A stretch of 10,102 nucleotides of DNA from Lachnospiraceae bacterium (GTDB lineage Bacteria > Bacillota_A > Clostridia > Lachnospirales > Lachnospiraceae). The translations under genes were made by a program, and so were the position numbers. The stretch's first letter is position 1, and each line of letters starts with the position of its first letter. This document shows, in pieces, positions 6,266 to 10,102 of this stretch. The notes below the pieces were generated by a model. It did not search any database. It saw only the letters and a program-made list of their open reading frames with translations, and was not told the origin of the DNA. The stretch lies in contig JAILPG010000057.1 in the NCBI GenBank assembly GCA_024699595.1, forward strand, positions 1 through 10,102. Reading direction: 5' to 3'.

Positions 6266-7308
6266 ATGCATAATGGGTATACCTTTACACAGGAGGACAG
6301 CAGCAGGAACAACAAATACGGCAGTACCGGTCTCGGAATGGCGATCACAAAGAACATAGTGGAGATCATGAACGGCACCATATCCGTCTCTTCAAAAAAA
6401 GGCGAAGGCTCGGAGTTTACCGTTATCGTAACTCTTAAAAACTGTGACCATGCCGTGGAGGGTATCATTAATCCGAAGGATATGCATGTGCTTGTAGTGG
6501 ATGATGAGGAGATCGCCGCAGAACATGCAAGGATCGTCCTCGATGAAGCAGTTATCAAGGCCGATACCTGTTTAAACGGAGAAGATGCCCTTCATATGCT
6601 CGAGGTGCAGCACACCAAGCAGGAGCCTTACAACCTTGTGCTCTTAGACTGGAAGATGCCCGATATGGACGGAATTGAGGTAGCGCAGGAAATAAGAAAG
6701 CTGTACAGCAGCGAGACAACGATCATAATCCTCACCTCCTTTAACTGGGACGAGATCATGGATGAGGCGCTTCATATTGGCGTTGACAGCTTCCTTGCAA
6801 AGCCGCTGTTTGCTTCAAATGTAATAGGTGAGTTTGAGCGTATCGCAAGAAAGAACAATATGTCCATGTTCACCGAAAAACAGAGAGCTGATCTGAACGG
6901 CACGAACATACTCATGGCCGAAGATGTCATCATAAATGCCGAGATCATGAAGGAGCTGTTAACTCTTAAGGGAGCTAACATCGATCACGCGATGAACGGA
7001 AAGCTCGTGCTCAAACAGTGTAAAACAGCCCCGAAGGACACTATGATGCCGTGCTCATGGATGTGCGCATGCCTGAAATGGACGGTCTTGAGGCTACAGC
7101 CAAGATCAGGGCACTAAACAGAGACGATGCAAAGACGATCCCAATTATCGCTATGACTGCAAACGCCTTTGATGAGGATGTGCAGAGGTCTCTGCAGGTT
7201 GGAATGAATGCACATCTGTCAAAGCCGGTCGAGACCGACAGACTGTATCAGACTCTTGAGGAGCTGATATGGGAGAGCAGACAGAAAACAGGAAAAATAT
7301 CCGGCTGA
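6266..7308 (+). pseudogene. Hybrid histidine kinase remnant: 5'-truncated and frameshifted
   Basis: Only the 3' part of a hybrid histidine kinase remains. From 6284 the frame encodes FTQEDSSRNNKYG and the G2 box GSTGLGMAI of the ATPase domain. A complete receiver domain follows (residues about 73-195 from 6266) with acidic pair D79/D80, phosphoacceptor D128 in LLDWKMPDMDG and Lys179 in AKP. A second receiver begins at about residue 211 (NILMAEDVIINAEIM). Its frame breaks near 7021 and continues in the -1 frame as ENSPEGHYDAVLMDVRMPEMDG, with phosphoacceptor Asp at 7060-7062 and KP at 7222-7227, to the stop at 7306-7308. Restoring one base, so that TGTAAAAC becomes TGTGAAAAC, rejoins the domain perfectly. 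The sensor, H-box, N-box and G1 box are all missing, so it cannot be a kinase. The uninterrupted part (6266-7117) could still yield a receiver protein by reinitiation after the MATE stop, but no ribosome-binding site is seen. It resembles the downstream kinase in domain type but has two receivers rather than one. Confidence 0.85.
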
Positions 7309-7363
7309 AAAGATGATACACCGGTTTCTTTTATTAAATACAAAGGAATACAGGGCTGGAAAA

Positions 7364-10060
7364 ATGAAAAAAGCAAAAAACAGGGGACTTATGGTCGGTG
7401 CGATCACCGGCAGTCTTATCATAGCAGCAATTCTGATAGTAGGCACGATCTGGAGCGGAAGGACATCAAGCCGTGATACGGTAAAAGCCGTAAGAAACGT
7501 AAGCCTTTTATATCTTAATGAGTTAGCAGGCAGGCGTGAACAGGTGGTCTCCGAGAAGATAACGGAATACATCACCTTTATGGATGCTGCACTTGGCGTG
7601 ATCGAAAAGGATGATCTGAGCTCAGTCGAAAGCTTACGGGCCTATCAGGCCAGGATGAAGCTGCTATATAATCTTGAAAAATTCGCCTTTGTGGATGAGA
7701 ACGGTCTCATCTATACCTCCCGCGGTACAAGGACCGATATAGATCTTTATAGTTTTGATCCAAATACCATCTCAGAACCCGAGATATCCTTGAAAAATAC
7801 TGAAGGAAACGATAAGAAAGTTATCATAGCAGCACCCGTTGACAGATTTGAATTCGAGGGACAGACCTTAGTTGCCTGCTTTATCGAAATTGACATGGAT
7901 GTTTTCCTTGAAGCCCTGTCACTTAAGTCAGACACAAACAATACGACCTTCTGCAATATCTATACCTGCGACGGAAAGGCACTTACTGATCTGGTACTGG
8001 GAGGACTCTCATCCGATGACAATCTGCTCGAAGCCATTAAAAAAGCATCCTTTGAGGACGGTGAAACCTATGAAACCGTCCAGAATGAATTCGAGGAAGG
8101 ACGTGAAGGCGTCGCTTCGTTTACCTATGAAGGCATTACCGAAACTCTCAGATATGTTCCCGTCCATCAGACGGACTGGATGTTGACCTATCTGATACGT
8201 GAGAGCGTTATCAGCGAACAGATACAGACCATAAGTGACGGTATTATAGAAAGAAGCCTGGCACAGTCATTGATTACCGCACTTGTACTGCTGATAATAT
8301 CAGGCTTTTTAATAGTCCAGACAAGGAATGCCACCAAGCTTGCCACCGAACAGGCTTCAGCCGAGGCGATACAGCAGGAACTCGAGGAGCGCATAGCTTT
8401 GCAGGACGAGCTTTTGGAACAGGAAAAGAGACGGGCCGAACAGGACAATATCATAAACGCGCTGTCATCGGATTATAGGAGTGTATATTATGTGGATCTT
8501 GACAGCCTGAGTGCTCTCTGTTTAAGGCAGAACGCTGAAAATGACGATGCAGACGGCATCTCACAGGGCGAGCGCGTATATTACATTGGAAAATTCACGG
8601 AATATGCTGAAAAATATGTAACAGAGGAGTACCATGATGCTCTTCTTGATTTCATAAAACCCGAATCCATACGCAAAGGTTTAAAGAATGAGCAGGTAAT
8701 ATCTCTAAGATATCTCATAAATAAGAATGGCAGAGTATCTTATGAAATGCTGAGAATGGCCGGTGTAAGGACCGAAAATGATGATAAGGACGATACCATC
8801 CACGCCGTGGTTGCAGGTTTTACTGACATAGATCAGGAGATGCGTGATTCTCTTTCTAAAAATCAGGCTCTCTCCGATGCACTGAAGGCTGCCGAGGAAG
8901 CAAGCAAGGCAAAGACCGTATTTCTTTCCAACATGAGTCATGAGATCAGGACACCGATGAACATGATCATAGGTCTTGATTCACTTGCCTTAAACGACCC
9001 CGACCTTTCGGTTTCCACTAAGGATTACCTTGAAAAGATCGGCAATTCCGCAGAACATCTGCTCGGACTTATCAACGACATACTGGATATGTCGAGGATA
9101 GAATCCGGAAGGATAGTGCTTAACAGTGAAGAGTTTTCTTTATCCGAGATGATAGAACAGATCAATACCATGTTCTCCGACCAGTGCGATGAAAAGAAAC
9201 TTACCTATCACAGCAAGGTAAGCGGAGATCTGTCCGAGCACTACATAGGAGACGTTGTAAAGCTAAAACAGGTACTTATAAACATTCTCGGAAATGCTGT
9301 AAAGTTTACTCCGGAAAATGGAAGTGTAAGCTTTCACGCTGTAAAAAAAGCTTCCTTTGACAACAGATCCACGATCTGCTTCATAATAAGCTATACCGGG
9401 ATCGGAATGAGCAAAGAATATCTTCCAAAGCTCTTTGACACCTTCGGCAAGGAGGATGAGACCCAGATCAACAAATACGGAAGCTCGGGACTTGGCATGG
9501 CTATCACCAGAAATATAGTAGAGCTTATGAATGGTGATATAGAAGTTGAGAGTGAAAAAGGCAAAGGTACAACGATCACCGTAACTGTGACACTTCTTGA
9601 CTCCGATAATATGACAGGAAAAGATACATACAGGGCTTCTGAATCTGACGGTGAAAACAGCAAGACAGACACAACCGACTTAACCGGAAAAAAGGTACTG
9701 CTTGCGGAAGATATGCAGATAAATGCAGAGATCATGGTCAGTATGCTCATGATGCGCGGAATAGAATGTGAAACGGCTGAAGATGGTCAAAAAGCCGTGG
9801 AAATGTTTGAATCACAGCCGGAAGGCTATTATGACGCGATCCTTATGGATATGCGCATGCCGCGTATGGATGGGTTACAGGCTACTGCAGCAATACGTGC
9901 ATCCGAACATAAAGATGCAAAGACTATACCCATAATCGCGCTTACCGCAAACGCATTTGATGAAGACGTACAGAAAAGTCTTCAGGCCGGCTTAAATGCT
10001 CACCTTACCAAGCCGATACAGCCGGATATACTGTTTGAAACACTTGAAAAGATGCTGTAG
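7364..10060 (+). CDS. Membrane hybrid sensor histidine kinase with one receiver and an atypical G1 box
   Basis: Residue numbers count from an in-frame ATG at 7313. The preferred start is residue 18 (ATG 7364, MKKAKN), because AGGG (7352-7355) lies eight bases before it; this gives 898 aa. Order of parts: helix 1 (27-47), extracellular Cache-like sensor (about 50-312, with FAFVDENGLIYTS), helix 2 (316-336), coiled coil (340-380), PAS-like domain (about 381-508), dimerisation domain with phosphorylatable His543 in SNMSHEIRTPMN, ATPase domain (about 645-762) and receiver (793-915). The receiver has D800, phosphoacceptor D846 in LMDMRMPRMDG and K900. The N-box (NILGNAVKF) and G2 box (GSSGLGMAI) are present. 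The G1 box, normally DTGIGM, reads YTGIGM: Tyr694 replaces the Asp that contacts the adenine of ATP. This may weaken or abolish kinase activity. No output domain or partner regulator is in view. It probably shares a transcript with upstream genes, since no promoter is obvious in 7309-7363. Confidence 0.92.
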   Translation: MKKAKNRGLMVGAITGSLIIAAILIVGTIWSGRTSSRDTVKAVRNVSLLYLNELAGRREQVVSEKITEYITFMDAALGVIEKDDLSSVESLRAYQARMKLLYNLEKFAFVDENGLIYTSRGTRTDIDLYSFDPNTISEPEISLKNTEGNDKKVIIAAPVDRFEFEGQTLVACFIEIDMDVFLEALSLKSDTNNTTFCNIYTCDGKALTDLVLGGLSSDDNLLEAIKKASFEDGETYETVQNEFEEGREGVASFTYEGITETLRYVPVHQTDWMLTYLIRESVISEQIQTISDGIIERSLAQSLITALVLLIISGFLIVQTRNATKLATEQASAEAIQQELEERIALQDELLEQEKRRAEQDNIINALSSDYRSVYYVDLDSLSALCLRQNAENDDADGISQGERVYYIGKFTEYAEKYVTEEYHDALLDFIKPESIRKGLKNEQVISLRYLINKNGRVSYEMLRMAGVRTENDDKDDTIHAVVAGFTDIDQEMRDSLSKNQALSDALKAAEEASKAKTVFLSNMSHEIRTPMNMIIGLDSLALNDPDLSVSTKDYLEKIGNSAEHLLGLINDILDMSRIESGRIVLNSEEFSLSEMIEQINTMFSDQCDEKKLTYHSKVSGDLSEHYIGDVVKLKQVLINILGNAVKFTPENGSVSFHAVKKASFDNRSTICFIISYTGIGMSKEYLPKLFDTFGKEDETQINKYGSSGLGMAITRNIVELMNGDIEVESEKGKGTTITVTVTLLDSDNMTGKDTYRASESDGENSKTDTTDLTGKKVLLAEDMQINAEIMVSMLMMRGIECETAEDGQKAVEMFESQPEGYYDAILMDMRMPRMDGLQATAAIRASEHKDAKTIPIIALTANAFDEDVQKSLQAGLNAHLTKPIQPDILFETLEKML

Positions 10061-10062
10061 AC

Positions 10063-10102
10063 TTACCAGTTGTCATCTTCATAATAATTATCATCCCAGT
10101 CA
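10063..10102 (-). CDS. C-terminal end of a convergent gene (partial), acidic/aromatic tail
   Basis: Reading leftward from the right edge on the minus strand gives DWDDNYYEDDNW followed by a TAA stop (10063-10065). The strongly acidic and aromatic composition is unlike random sequence and resembles the tails of acidic secreted or hypothetical Lachnospiraceae proteins. The stop lies two bases from the kinase stop codon, so the two genes converge with no room for a separate terminator. Twelve codons are too few to name a family, and the real extent lies outside the window. Confidence 0.5.
   Translation of the reverse strand, partial: DWDDNYYEDDNW

Noticed and set aside
7015..7030. Programmed ribosomal frameshift in the second receiver
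   Set aside because: There is no X XXY YYZ slippery heptamer in the zero frame, no clear downstream stimulatory structure, and the gene is already 5'-truncated.
6266..7117. A genuine stand-alone 283-aa tandem response regulator
   Set aside because: It begins inside a kinase ATPase domain, and its last 30 or so residues are out-of-frame translation of a receiver that continues in another frame.
7313..7363. Start of the intact kinase at ATG 7313
   Set aside because: No ribosome-binding site precedes it, whereas ATG 7364 has AGGG at eight bases and a typical MKKAKN membrane-protein start. The longer form cannot be excluded.
291..10060. A complete new defence, secretion or toxin-antitoxin system
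   Set aside because: No nuclease, toxin, reverse transcriptase, phage structural protein or array is present. The genes are exporters, lipoproteins and kinases of ordinary chromosomal type.

Overview
The window looks like a chromosomal segment of an anaerobic Firmicute, most likely a member of the Lachnospiraceae (Clostridia). This is inferred from protein style: very acidic lipoproteins carrying DxNxDGxDE motifs, Clostridia-type MATE exporters, and large hybrid histidine kinases with the SNMSHEIRTPMN H-box and tandem receiver domains. No rRNA, transposase, CRISPR array or complete tRNA was found.

Layout: (1) 1-290 holds no convincing gene. Bases 177-218 are the exact 3' half of a tRNA-Arg(CCT) gene, from the anticodon loop to the discriminator base, with no matching 5' half. 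An intrinsic terminator follows. This is the usual footprint of an integrated element, so 1-176 is probably the end of such an element and the host backbone begins at about 177. (2) On the minus strand, 291-4684 carries three genes, transcribed in the order MATE exporter (4684 to 3314), 351-aa lipoprotein (3149 to 2094, with its own sigma-A-type promoter), 567-aa lipoprotein (1994 to 291). (3) A divergent intergenic region (4685-4898) separates the first MATE gene from a second MATE gene on the plus strand (4899-6263). A good promoter serves the minus-strand gene, and a perfect 7-bp inverted repeat overlaps the plus-strand start codon. (4) Directly after the second MATE gene lies the broken 3' part of a hybrid histidine kinase (6266-7308), 5'-truncated and frameshifted. 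(5) A full-length membrane hybrid histidine kinase follows (7364-10060). It has every expected catalytic residue except the G1-box Asp, which is Tyr. (6) The right edge holds the last 12 codons of a convergent minus-strand gene.

How the genes fit together: the MATE proteins are Na+/H+-coupled exporters, the lipoproteins are surface-anchored and of unknown function, and the kinases are signalling proteins with no cognate DNA-binding regulator in view. No terminator was seen between the second MATE gene and the intact kinase, so the plus-strand block may be one transcript. No complete new system is evident. The best leads are the tRNA fragment marking an element boundary, the kinase with the altered nucleotide-binding motif next to a decayed relative, and the inverted repeat at the second MATE start.
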